Assembly: GCF_003369575.1 (NCBI RefSeq)
Contig: NZ_PIOC01000017.1
Location: forward strand, 124,001-188,000
DNA: 64,000 bases
DNA from: Oceanobacillus arenosus
GTDB lineage: Bacteria; Bacillota; Bacilli; Bacillales; Amphibacillaceae
Direction of reading: 5' to 3'
Program-made: the position numbers and the translations under genes
Notes under the pieces: generated by a model
Database searches by the model: none
Seen by the model: the letters and a program-made list of their open reading frames with translations, nothing else
Told to the model about the DNA's origin: nothing
Part shown: positions 53,269-62,174 of the stretch, piece by piece
Layout: each line of letters opens with the position of its first letter
Numbering within the stretch: position 1 is the stretch's first letter

Positions 53269-54018
53269 TTATTCGAACAAAGATTCAACTTCAAAATAAT
53301 CCAACAACGGCACTATTCTACCTTCCTGATCCCATTTACGATATTGCTCAAACACAGACATTACATTATTGTTAGCCCGTACCTCGACTAAATGCTTTAC
53401 AGCCAGATAACTGCGCCAATAATCAAACATAATACTGGATAGACTGCCCACATAAGAGTTGCTGCCAAAGTCTTCTAGAGAATGATTTCCGTACTTGTCT
53501 TTGAAAGCATTCACTAATTCCATTTCTACAGCTGTTATCTCGGCAAATTCCTCCTCACTAAGTAGCAATTTTCTTGGTAAATAAAAGCACATTCCTTCCT
53601 CAAACCAGATACCATCTTCACGCCTATCGTCAAATTCGTCTAAAAACAGGTCAGAATGATGGGTTAATTCATGTGCTAAGATGATAAATACTTCATTTTC
53701 AGAATAATGCTCGTAAAAGTGTTGTACATTTGGCAGCTGCTTTCCTTCTAATTGCTGCAGGAAAAGTTTTCGCCAAGAGGTTACATCTGGTGATATATAA
53801 ATTAAATCTTTATTTGTGTATGCCGGTATTTGAATATTAGAAAAAGTAGTAGTTGCCAGTTCTGGTGTAGTCCAGACTACACCTTTAGGTAAATCTTTCA
53901 ATTCATATTGCTCTTCCAATATTTTTTGGTAATTCTTCAGCTTATTACTAAACTGCTCGATGATCTCTTCATATTTGATAAAATCTTCTTTTTGCTCAAA
54001 TGCATATATTTGTTTCAA
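53269..54018 (-). CDS. Zincin-like metalloprotease domain protein
   Basis: The 249-residue protein has the zinc motif HELTHHSD (about residues 115-122) and a downstream WFEEGMCFY, where the Glu is the likely third ligand, making it a gluzincin-type fold. It has no signal peptide of its own. The start is TTG directly after the TAA of the previous gene and in the same frame; GGAG lies 12 nt upstream. It may act as a cytosolic protease, or be the C-terminal part of a once longer membrane-anchored protein. The substrate is unknown. Confidence 0.72.
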   Translation of the reverse strand: MKQIYAFEQKEDFIKYEEIIEQFSNKLKNYQKILEEQYELKDLPKGVVWTTPELATTTFSNIQIPAYTNKDLIYISPDVTSWRKLFLQQLEGKQLPNVQHFYEHYSENEVFIILAHELTHHSDLFLDEFDDRREDGIWFEEGMCFYLPRKLLLSEEEFAEITAVEMELVNAFKDKYGNHSLEDFGSNSYVGSLSSIMFDYWRSYLAVKHLVEVRANNNVMSVFEQYRKWDQEGRIVPLLDYFEVESLFE

Positions 54019-54414
54019 TTATGAGTGCAGCTCCTTTGTAAACGAGTTGGTAAGAATTTTAACTAACATATAGTCAGCAGTCCACTTTTGTGTCGATACA
54101 ATCAAATTCTCTCCTTGTTTTTCAAAGAAGAGTCCACTTCCATCTTTTTGTTTGAAAACCCAATCGTTTTGATTAAGCATTTCCTTTATAATTTTATCAG
54201 CTGCGGCAGTATTTCGTTCGTGTATAATATACCATTCGTTACCGTTTTCGCTCGATAATTTAGCGATTTCCTTATCAGAATTATTCACTATTTCTATTAC
54301 TTCTTTTTTGCTCATATTTACTTTTGGCAGGGAAGGATAGTAGAGTTTGTTGTAGAATATGAAGACCCCAACAAAGATGATTATCAATCCGGTAGCTAAC
54401 AAAAGCTTTTTCAT
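54019..54414 (-). CDS. Small membrane-anchored protein, unknown
   Basis: The 131-residue protein has one N-terminal helix (LLLATGLIIIFVGVFIFYNK) and an extracytoplasmic domain with NGNEWYIIHE, GSGLFFEKQG and IVSTQKWTADYMLVKI. Stand-alone proteins of this type occur in other bacilli in my memory, without a known function. GGAGGTGTG precedes the ATG. Its stop codon is immediately followed, in frame, by the TTG start of the zincin gene, so the two are one transcription unit. Confidence 0.7.
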   Translation of the reverse strand: MKKLLLATGLIIIFVGVFIFYNKLYYPSLPKVNMSKKEVIEIVNNSDKEIAKLSSENGNEWYIIHERNTAAADKIIKEMLNQNDWVFKQKDGSGLFFEKQGENLIVSTQKWTADYMLVKILTNSFTKELHS

Positions 54415-54624
54415 AACACACCTCCAATTTACAATCTTTCAAGAACATCATATATGGAATATTCGACAATTATTCCTAAATACCTTCATACTCTCTTGTA
54501 CAGCAATCTTTACAGTTATAACGTTGACGTTCTAAATCTTTTAAAACGACTTTTATGAGGTGTTTTCCGAAACAACTACTTTCTTGGATGAATAATGAGG
54601 AAAATTATTACCATTAACTATACA

Positions 54625-54659
54625 TAAGAAAAGAAGACGATTATACAAACAATCGTCTT
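54625..54659 (-). terminator. Intrinsic terminator downstream of the spoIIP remnant
   Basis: On the minus strand AAGACGATT pairs with AATCGTCTT and is followed by CTTTTCTT. The remaining stretch up to 54420 holds nothing that I recognise. Confidence 0.75.
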
Positions 54660-54683
54660 GTCCATGTTTCTTAAATGCAATAT

Positions 54684-55008
54684 TTATTCCATTTCATCGA
54701 GGACATCTCCAATGACGTCAGAGAGTATCTTTGGCTCCTTTATATTCTTCTTCTAAAGTATTATCGACACCGCCAATTTGAATTAACAATGTGTTTGGGA
54801 ATAAATCCTGATTGTATATACCTCTATCTGGACCTTCAGTCATTCTGATACCACTTGAAACACCTGGATATTTATTTTTTAATATTTCGTGGAAAATTTC
54901 AGATTCGGTACGATTTCCTAAAAAATAAATCAAAAATTTATACACGTCCAAATAATGTAGCTCATAGATTTGTTCAATATCTAACTCATTTGTTTCTGCC
55001 AAAGCCAT
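54684..55008 (-). pseudogene. ECF sigma factor / SpoIIP chimeric remnant
   Basis: The frame 55008-54718 encodes 96 residues. The first about 35 (IEQIYELHYLDVYKFLIYFL) look like region 2 of an ECF sigma factor. From residue about 38 on, the sequence (ILKNKYPGVSSGI, then GIYNQDLFPNTLLIQIGGVD, NTLEEEYKGAKDTL) is the C-terminal end of the SpoIIP peptidoglycan hydrolase. After the TGA at 54718, a one-base shifted frame continues SDVIGDVLDEME to a TAA at 54684, as expected of the SpoIIP tail. Loss of one CT pair in a CTCTCT run would explain the shift. The piece lacks the catalytic core, so it is a deletion fusion and non-functional. Confidence 0.75.
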
Positions 55009-55246
55009 TCCTCCTTTTTGCGGTTACTTATTAATCGAATGAGCAAGGAAAAAGGTTACAATTTATGTATGGATATTTCGAATAATTATGAATTGGCTTA
55101 TAATACTAGTATAAAGCATTACGGAGCAAGAGATTATAATAATTAATTATCAATTATTATAAAAAACAGCATTTTACTTATCTGAAAAATTAATGCAAGA
55201 TGAAGACGGATAATAAAATTTAAAATCGATTGGATGGTGTTCTTTT

Positions 55247-56023
55247 ATGGGTATTGATTTTCATAATCAAAATAACAGCAACACTTATGCAGCTCGGCAT
55301 GCTGATAATTCGTGGATTGAAGCAGTTAAGGAGCTTGTGCCTATCAAAAATATCCAGTATGCATTAGATGTTGGATGTGGTGGCGGTATCTATTCTAAGG
55401 CATTAGCGGATATGGGCATACCTAATGTTATGGCTATCGATTTTTCAAAGAATATTCTTGAAGCCGCAAAAGAGAACTGTAAGGAATATGAGAATATTCA
55501 CTTCAAACATGGTAACGCAGTGGAGACAGGGTTGGATAATGACAGCTATGATTTATTACTTGAAAGAGCATTGATACATCATATTAAAGATTTGCGTTCT
55601 TGTTTTAGCGAGGGTTATAGAGTGTTAAAGAAGGGGGGATATTATATTATTCAGGATCGCACCCACGAGGATTGTTTGTTAAAAGGCGATGACAGCCATA
55701 TTAGAGGGTATTTCTTTGAGTATTTTCCAAAGTTAATTGAAAAAGAAACGAGTCGCAGGCATGAGAGTAAATTTGTCATTGAAATGCTGAAAGAAGCTGG
55801 ATTTAATAATATTGAAGAAATAAAACTGTGGGAAACTAGAAGAATATATGACGATAAAGATCAACTGCTTGAAGATTTAAGCAAGAGGACTGGAAGAAGT
55901 ATTTTACATGATTTAAACGATGAAGAGCTAAAGTCGCTAATAGATCAAATTGATAATGCAATATCAATAAATACGAAACTAGTTGAGAAAGATCGCTGGA
56001 CAGTATGGAAGGCAGTGAAATAG
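55247..56023 (+). CDS. Class I SAM-dependent methyltransferase
   Basis: The 258-residue protein has the SAM motif ALDVGCGGGIYSKALADMG (about residues 38-56), the acidic strand-2 end (AIDFS) and the motif-IV region LLLERALIHHIKD. It is of the UbiE/SmtA small-molecule methyltransferase type. The acceptor is unknown and the neighbours give no clue. GGATGGTGT is a poor ribosome-binding site before the ATG at 55247. The gene opens the plus-strand accessory cluster. Confidence 0.82.
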   Translation: MGIDFHNQNNSNTYAARHADNSWIEAVKELVPIKNIQYALDVGCGGGIYSKALADMGIPNVMAIDFSKNILEAAKENCKEYENIHFKHGNAVETGLDNDSYDLLLERALIHHIKDLRSCFSEGYRVLKKGGYYIIQDRTHEDCLLKGDDSHIRGYFFEYFPKLIEKETSRRHESKFVIEMLKEAGFNNIEEIKLWETRRIYDDKDQLLEDLSKRTGRSILHDLNDEELKSLIDQIDNAISINTKLVEKDRWTVWKAVK

Positions 56024-56113
56024 TTGGGGCATCGTTATGTCCCGGCTAATTGCCTTAAATAAGAATAAAAGGATTTATATCATCTAATAGTTGCAAAATA
56101 AGGAGGAATACAT

Positions 56114-56428
56114 TTGATTGCTTTACTTAATCTTGGCAGCCTCATCTTGGGGTTAATTGCTTGGGCACTACCTGTAATTAATTTGGCAAGATATGAAAAA
56201 TCTAACAATAGATATTGGGTTTTCCTTTCTATCATGAGTATTAGTGCTTGTGCCATTTCGTTATGTTTTCAGATATACTCTACATATGACCGAGTGAAGA
56301 GCGAGGATTGGTCTGCATTAATGGACACAATGGAAGCTACAGCAACTGTATCCGCGATACTTCTTATTTTTACCATTTTATTGAATGCAGTTACTCTGGT
56401 TTTATATCGTAAGAGATTGACGAAATAG
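56114..56428 (+). CDS. Small three-helix membrane protein
   Basis: The 104-residue protein has helices at about residues 2-22, 33-53 and 75-97, with a short acidic loop (DRVKSEDWSALMD). The function is unknown. The start is TTG behind AAGGAGGA. A decayed, internally deleted duplicate lies 3 kb downstream at 59095-59325 and matches its N-terminal helices and C-terminal end. Confidence 0.75.
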   Translation: MIALLNLGSLILGLIAWALPVINLARYEKSNNRYWVFLSIMSISACAISLCFQIYSTYDRVKSEDWSALMDTMEATATVSAILLIFTILLNAVTLVLYRKRLTK

Positions 56429-56567
56429 GAATTCATTACAACTATAAATATAACCTTAGTTAATTTTTGGGAGGGGCTGTAGAGATGAAAGTGAACACTG
56501 GTATTTCCCAGTAGGCTGTTTTCTAGGTAAAGAGAATTTGTAATTAAGTATTGAAAGGGGATAAAAA

Positions 56568-56999
56568 ATGAAGGAGAAATTATTAAGGGTAGGAACAATA
56601 TATATACCGGTAAGAAATGTTGAGCTTTCTACTGAATGGTATGTAAGAAAATTGGGAGCAGAGCTAAGTTACAAGGATCAGGACAAATCTATAATAAATT
56701 TTGCGAATCAAAGCTTCTTTCTTGTAAAGTCAAATGAAAATCAAACCGCCAACTTTCTTGATATTTATGGTGATGAACAATTTTCGATAACATTCGAAGT
56801 TAACGGGCTGAGTGCATTAATAGCAATCCATAGAGACTTTGCAGAAAATGGAATTAGTGTAGGAGAAATTGAAGATAGGGGACACACTGGGAGAAATTTT
56901 GTCTTTTATGATTTAGATGGCAATAAATTTGATGTATGGAGTGAACTAAGTCCAATTTTCAAAAATAATTTAATTCCTAATAATAGGTCAAATGACTAG
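56568..56999 (+). CDS. VOC (glyoxalase/bleomycin-resistance) superfamily protein
   Basis: The 143-residue protein has the paired beta-alpha-beta-beta-beta fold of the VOC superfamily: TIYIPVRNVELSTEWYVRKL at the start, and a C-terminal half with RNFVFYDLDGNKFDVWSE. The last segment holds the usual Glu/Asp metal position. Members bind metals or drugs, or catalyse isomerisations; the specific role is unclear. GAAAGGGGAT precedes the ATG. Confidence 0.82.
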   Translation: MKEKLLRVGTIYIPVRNVELSTEWYVRKLGAELSYKDQDKSIINFANQSFFLVKSNENQTANFLDIYGDEQFSITFEVNGLSALIAIHRDFAENGISVGEIEDRGHTGRNFVFYDLDGNKFDVWSELSPIFKNNLIPNNRSND

Positions 57000-57086
57000 T
57001 TTGAACATTATGTTAATAATAAAATGGACAGCATTTGGCTAGTATTGAAAGAAATCTTTAAATAAAGGAGCATGCAGTAGATTGTG

Positions 57087-57998
57087 ATGTTCAAAAAATC
57101 TTTGTTCTATATAGTGTTTACTGCCCTATTCCTTTTAGCTGGTTGTAAAGAGGACGAGATTGTTGTTTCAATTAATCATCCAGATACGATGCAGCAATTT
57201 CAAATTGTTCATGTTTATAAACTGTACACTGATTTTTTTGAAGAAGCATCCCAAGCAAATCAAGAAGATATTCCTGAATTATATAATTCGATGATTATCG
57301 AACCCTATGATAAAGCATGTGTCGCAGATAGTGAGTATTTGCATATGGTAGAATTTCTAATAAATGAAGTCCCAACAGATTATACTGCCATAGTGGAGTT
57401 AATCGGTGAAATTGAAGCCGAGTCTATCAATGAAGCAATCAGAGATGCGTTAATTCATTCCTCTAATTTATTGCCAGCAGAAAATAAAACAACTGTCTGC
57501 ATATTTCCTACCGTAGATGAAAATGTTCCAGTCATGGTCAACTCTGGGGCGGGAAAAATTATTGTGCTCTATAATGAAAATTACAATTAAGAGATTATGA
57601 AAGTAAGTATTGCGCATGAATATCACCATAGTGTATGGACAGAAGAATATTTTGACCCTGAAGAGCCGGTAACTGTTCTTGATAATTTAATTTTTGAAGG
57701 AAAAGCAGTAATGTTTGAGAAGCTCGTCTATCCAGATTACTCATATATTCCAATTAATCGATCGCATATTTTAACATTCTGGGAAATGATTGAGGATGAT
57801 TTGTACAAAGCGGACTTGGAGCGTTCACTTGAAATAATAACTGGAGCTGGTAATTTGCCTTATTTGTATGGCTATAGCGAAGGATACAAAATGGTAGAAT
57901 CCTATCTAAATAAACATCCGAATCTAACACCGGAAGAATGGCTTGGCATTAGTGAAGATGTGATCTTTGAAGAAGGAGATTATCTTTCTAACTATTGA
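57087..57998 (+). pseudogene. DUF2268-type zincin lipoprotein interrupted by an in-frame stop
   Basis: A lipoprotein (lipobox LLAGC, Cys20 from the ATG) runs to residue about 167 and ends in TAA at 57588-57590. The very same frame continues (GAG ATT ATG AAA...) and encodes HEYHHSVW, the zinc motif of DUF2268 predicted proteases, to a stop at 57996-57998. A single nonsense codon, not a frameshift, splits the gene; the N-terminal part alone lacks the zinc motif. Internal re-initiation at ATG 57597 has no convincing ribosome-binding site. The start is uncertain (GTG 57084 or ATG 57087). Most likely a recent pseudogene, unless it is read through. Confidence 0.78.
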
Positions 57999-58059
57999 TG
58001 AAAAAGGATAGTCGATTAAATGGTCTGTATAAATGAGAGCGAAATATAAGGGGGTATTG

Positions 58060-58419
58060 ATGATTTTGTATATCCAAATATATTTAAAAGTATTAAAAAG
58101 TAACTATATGTTACTTATAATGGCAATAGTGTTAGCGTTTTTGACCTTTTTTATATGGGCTGGTTTTCCTGGTTTTATTATTAGTGCGATGCTTGAAAAT
58201 TTAACTAATAATTTTGCAGTTATTCTTCTATGTACTTTACTTTCCACCGGATTTCTATTTTCTATGTTATTTATGCCGATCAATTTAAAAGTAGCTAAAA
58301 TTATTGCGGATATGAAACAATCTAGTCAAATACATACCTTCGTACGTCTAGAAATATGCTGGATATTGGTATGCGCTGCTGTATTTTGGATAGTGCTTGC
58401 CATGGGCTCATTATTCTAA
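58060..58419 (+). CDS. Small membrane protein, unknown
   Basis: The 119-residue protein has three membrane helices (about residues 20-38, 52-75 and 95-117). The ATG at 58060 is preceded by AAGGGGG; the in-frame ATG at 58033 lacks a ribosome-binding site. I do not recognise the family. It lies between the broken DUF2268 gene and a lipoprotein gene, all on the same strand. Confidence 0.6.
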   Translation: MILYIQIYLKVLKSNYMLLIMAIVLAFLTFFIWAGFPGFIISAMLENLTNNFAVILLCTLLSTGFLFSMLFMPINLKVAKIIADMKQSSQIHTFVRLEICWILVCAAVFWIVLAMGSLF

Positions 58420-58494
58420 GCAGCGTCTACCGTTTAATAAATTATTAACACAATAAGTTGTAAGGAAAAAGCGCATTAAACGAGGAGAGATCAT

Positions 58495-59040
58495 GTGAAA
58501 AAACTAATCATTATCATAATCGCTCTATGTCTTGGTTCCTGCAGCCAACCAGAACAAAACTCTGATGAATCTGATTCAGATAGCATCAGTTCAACTACAA
58601 AAAGTATGCCAGAAAAAATACCGGATGATTTTAATTTTTCTGTTCAGTTTGGTGTGGGAAAAAAGAATGAGATTAACACTTTCAAAGGAACAGTGACTAA
58701 GGATCTGATTTCGGATGGGACAGCAACTACAGAAATTATATTAACAGACTTAGAATTGAACGATATTTATGAGAAAATGAAAGAAGTGAATATAATCGAA
58801 ACGAAAACATTCATACCTGAACCGATAGATGGAATGGTTTGCGTACAACAGCCGCACGGAGAGGATATATGGGAAATTATCATCAAAGGTGAAACAATAA
58901 TATATTCTTTTTCAGAAGAATACTGTGAACCAACCAACGATGCTGAGGAATTAATGGATTTACGAAATTATGTATTCGATATTATTAAAAGCAAGGATGA
59001 ATATAAAGAACTTCCACCATCAAAAGGTGGGTATGATTAA
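58495..59040 (+). CDS. Lipoprotein, unknown
   Basis: The 181-residue lipoprotein has lipobox LGSC (Cys16), a Ser/Asp-rich linker (about 20-40) and a globular domain with two Cys (VCVQQPHGED and EEYCEPTNDA) that could form a disulfide. The start is GTG behind GAGGAGAG. The function is not evident. Confidence 0.72.
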   Translation: MKKLIIIIIALCLGSCSQPEQNSDESDSDSISSTTKSMPEKIPDDFNFSVQFGVGKKNEINTFKGTVTKDLISDGTATTEIILTDLELNDIYEKMKEVNIIETKTFIPEPIDGMVCVQQPHGEDIWEIIIKGETIIYSFSEEYCEPTNDAEELMDLRNYVFDIIKSKDEYKELPPSKGGYD

Positions 59041-59094
59041 TACCTTATAAAAAAGCATTTAGTTGAAAAACATTGGAGTAAATTAGGAATAGAT

Positions 59095-59325
59095 TTAATT
59101 GGTTTACTTAATCTTGGCAGTCTCATATTTGGACTGATTGTTTGGGTCTTTCCTGGTATTAATTTATCAAAATATGAAAAGCCCAACAATAGAAATTGGT
59201 TTGCTTTTACCGTTATTAGTGTCAGTGCTTGTACCATTTCGTTATACTTCCAGATTTACTCTACCTATACAATCAAATTAAATGTAGTTACTTTGATTGT
59301 ATATCGTAATAGAACAGTAAAATAG
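59095..59325 (+). pseudogene. Decayed, internally deleted duplicate of the 56114 gene
   Basis: Over 77 codons the frame reads (L)IGLLNLGSLIFGLIVWVFPG, INLSKYEKPNNRNW, and so on, parallel to the protein at 56114-56428. It lacks about 27 residues between IYSTY and the C-terminal V(V/A)TL(I/V)(V/L)YR segment. The TTG start of the parent is TTA here and its AAGGAGG is degenerated, so translation cannot begin at the homologous place. The frame is otherwise open. Apart from this copy I see nothing in 59326-59614. Confidence 0.8.
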
Positions 59326-59614
59326 GAAACTCTAACAAACGGAAATGTGGACAAAAGATTATTTCATTGTCAAGGTTCCTTCTCACTTTATAAAGGAAAA
59401 AATTGGATATATAATTAGGAAGAAAATGTTGATAAGCGAGGATTTGTAAGCCATCTAACCAAAAATGGGTTTAAATCCAAGGATTTCCTTGATAATCACT
59501 ACAACATTAAGGATTAACGAAGTTGGATATTATCCTTTTCTAACTTCCATTGTTTACATAGACACACCTATACATTCATGAAATGATTTACTTTTACCAA
59601 TTGAGCTGGTAACT

Positions 59615-60847
59615 CTAAGCTTCATTAACAGATGGATGCAAATACAAAAAGGATGCTAATGCAGCAATTGTTCCACCAATCAGTAAAGTTGGAGAAGTAC
59701 CATAATGCTCGCCGATAATCCCGGCAACAAGAGCAGAAACAGGCATCAACAGCCAAGTCATGAATCGACTTGTAGCTTGAACACGACCTAATAAATAATC
59801 AGGACAAAGCTTTTGTCTAATTGTTACGATACAGGGATTCATGATAGCAGAACTGATTGTACCGATTGCATTCATTACTGCTAGCCAAACAAATGAATCA
59901 GATAATCCAAAAGCTATTATCGAACATCCACCTACAATACCAGCAGTAAATAAAATTCTTCTGTAAGAATAATATCTTTTCAATAAGTTTGTAGCTAATG
60001 CACCGATGATTGCCGCAATCCCGCCAATCGAAAGTATGTAGCCGATACGAATTGCATCTAGTCCAACCGTGATTTTTAAATGAGTTATGAGCATTGTTAA
60101 AAAGAGTGTCGTGCCAAATACGGAAAAAAGCATCGCTAAATTTGTGTATAAAATAGGCTTTTGATGAATAACAAATTGAAACCCCTCTTTTATATCAGTG
60201 AAAACTTTTGAACTGATAAACTTTTCCTTTTGTGAGCTGCTTTCAATATGAATACTTAATACTGTTAGAAATCCAATAAAGAAGGATAAACTGTAAATAA
60301 TTAAACCGATTCCTGGATTAAAAAAGCTAATAAGAATGCCACCTAGTCCGGGAGCAACAAATACAGCCGTTTGGAATATTCCTGTATGAATCGAATTGAC
60401 CAAATGCAGATCCTTCTTCTGTACCAACATAGGAATTGAAGCAAATTGAGATGTGCTATATATCTGGTTTAACACACCAACAATGAATGCTGCTGCATAT
60501 ATTTCCCACAAATTTAAACTATCCATAATATATAATATGCCTAAGGCTCCGATAATTAGAAACCTTCCCAGGTCACATATGATTAATAATTTCTTTCGAT
60601 TAAAATTATCTGCCAGCACCCCAGTAAATGGCTGAATAATAATTGGTAATCTTTCAAGTGCCGCAACTATCCCCATGCTTAATGGTGAATCGGTAATAGC
60701 CAATACAATTAGCGGGAGGGCAATTAAATATATTTGATCACCAAAGAAAGAAATTAAATTTCCACCAATAAATCGAAATACAGGATAATTATTTTTGAAA
60801 TCAGGAATTTTTTCTATTGACTCAACTTGTGAACCAGAAGCCTCCAT
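59615..60847 (-). CDS. MFS transporter
   Basis: The 410-residue protein has about 12 membrane helices. The motif-A-like GVLADNFNRKKLLIICD lies between helices 2 and 3. It resembles drug or unknown-substrate efflux proteins of the EmrE/BcrT-independent MFS 'enterobactin exporter-like' (MFS_3) group. AAGGAGG precedes the ATG. It lies 22 bp downstream of an ArsR-type regulator gene on the same strand, so the pair is an operon under that regulator. The substrate is not predictable. Confidence 0.87.
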   Translation of the reverse strand: MEASGSQVESIEKIPDFKNNYPVFRFIGGNLISFFGDQIYLIALPLIVLAITDSPLSMGIVAALERLPIIIQPFTGVLADNFNRKKLLIICDLGRFLIIGALGILYIMDSLNLWEIYAAAFIVGVLNQIYSTSQFASIPMLVQKKDLHLVNSIHTGIFQTAVFVAPGLGGILISFFNPGIGLIIYSLSFFIGFLTVLSIHIESSSQKEKFISSKVFTDIKEGFQFVIHQKPILYTNLAMLFSVFGTTLFLTMLITHLKITVGLDAIRIGYILSIGGIAAIIGALATNLLKRYYSYRRILFTAGIVGGCSIIAFGLSDSFVWLAVMNAIGTISSAIMNPCIVTIRQKLCPDYLLGRVQATSRFMTWLLMPVSALVAGIIGEHYGTSPTLLIGGTIAALASFLYLHPSVNEA

Positions 60848-60869
60848 GAAGCCTGTCCTCCTTTATTAT

Positions 60870-61913
60870 TCACTTTTTTAAATAGAACTTAAGATCCTCT
60901 GGCAGTTTTTCTATAGTTGTATTGTTCATACTGTATTCATTTGCTTTCTGAGAAATCAACCTTGCCGATTTCAATATTTTTAAATGATGGTGAACGGTTG
61001 TTTTACCTAGCCCTAATTTATTTGTCAGGGCTTGCAGTGATAAATTTTCCTCTTTTATCATTTTCAATATCTTTAAGCGATTCTCATCGCCTAATGCCTT
61101 CAATTGTTGTACTAAAAGCTTATTTGGAACATATTTACTTTCCCCTGAAATACTTTCATTTGCTACTGAATAATAAAAGACTTTCACACCTTCTAAATCC
61201 GCCTCGATATTCCAAGGACGATAAATATATTGAGGAATGAGCAAAACTTTATGTACACTTGGCTCAGGGGGATATTTCACACCATCTGTTGCCCATTCAA
61301 CAAATTGATCGGCTTCTAAATTTTTCATCATACGTTCTTTTGAAGCCTTATCCCTTAACAGGATAGTTTCCAGCTTTTCCTTATTCTGCTCAATTACAGC
61401 TTCATACCAACCAGACATAACTTCAATCAGGTGGCCTCTTAGTTCCTCGCTGGGCACTTTAGTCATAAATTCAAGGTAAGATGGAAGGAAAGAATGTTCT
61501 TGTGTTATGTATTGTAATTTCTTAAGCGCTTCTTCTGATCCATTTAATAGATCATTCTTTAATTCTTCTGCATTACCGAGATATGGGATTGCAATCTGCT
61601 TTAAGTCCCTGGAAGATAAATTTTCGATATATTTGTTAAAAGAAGTTAAATCTGTAAAATCTTTTTGATGCAGAATCTGAAGCAGTGTTTTCCAAGTATT
61701 GTTTTTTTGAACGTATTCAATTTGTTCCTTCATTTCCACTGATAATGATTCGAAAATTCCTGCTTGATCTTTGTCAGAAAGTTCCAGTGTATTAATTAAT
61801 GATTCGTTAGTGATGGCAGCTATTCCTAAAGCAGATTCCCATAAAAGCGAGCATTTAATTTCAACGGTATATTTTTCCCTTTTTTGCTTTACCCCCGTGT
61901 TTAATAAACCCAT
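60870..61913 (-). CDS. ArsR-type transcriptional regulator with a large N-terminal domain
   Basis: The 347-residue protein's last about 90 residues are an ArsR/winged-helix DNA-binding domain (LKALGDENRLKILKMIKEEN, LSLQALTNKLGLGKTTVHHH, LKILKSARLI). The N-terminal 250 residues match, as far as I recall, the DUF5937-type domain often fused to such domains next to MFS genes. It probably senses a ligand and controls its own operon with the MFS gene. The ATG at 61911-61913 follows AAAGGAGGAG; the longer in-frame extension lacks a ribosome-binding site. A dyad lies over its promoter. Confidence 0.85.
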   Translation of the reverse strand: MGLLNTGVKQKREKYTVEIKCSLLWESALGIAAITNESLINTLELSDKDQAGIFESLSVEMKEQIEYVQKNNTWKTLLQILHQKDFTDLTSFNKYIENLSSRDLKQIAIPYLGNAEELKNDLLNGSEEALKKLQYITQEHSFLPSYLEFMTKVPSEELRGHLIEVMSGWYEAVIEQNKEKLETILLRDKASKERMMKNLEADQFVEWATDGVKYPPEPSVHKVLLIPQYIYRPWNIEADLEGVKVFYYSVANESISGESKYVPNKLLVQQLKALGDENRLKILKMIKEENLSLQALTNKLGLGKTTVHHHLKILKSARLISQKANEYSMNNTTIEKLPEDLKFYLKK

Positions 61914-61928
61914 AAAATCTCCTCCTTT

Positions 61929-61978
61929 GTTATATTCTATAATATTAGAATATAACATTCAATGTAAATAGAATATAA
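61929..61978 (-). promoter_or_regulatory. Promoter and dyad operator of the ArsR-type/MFS operon
   Basis: GTTATATTCTA (61929-61939) and TAGAATATAAC (61946-61956) form an inverted repeat with 11-bp arms. A third half-site, TAGAATATAA, is at 61969-61978. On the minus strand TTGAAT, 17 bp and TAGAAT form a promoter whose spacer and -10 lie inside the dyad. This is the expected layout of an autorepressed ArsR-family promoter. Confidence 0.7.
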
Positions 61979-62174
61979 GTTTTGAAAAAATAATTATTGA
62001 TGAACATCAAAACAATAATTTCAACATACGAAATAATCGTCAAATGTTAATAATTTTGATCGGACAGAATTTTTAACTTCATGAAAATGTTTTAGCGGTT
62101 TATTTTGGTGGAACAGTTAGAAGTAGATACATAATTGGGAGGACTAGTCGTAATTTAAAGGAGGTAAAAATAAA

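Noticed and set aside
59037-59237. 66-codon open frame on the minus strand
   Set aside because: It is only the shadow of the decayed duplicate of the 56114 gene read on the other strand.
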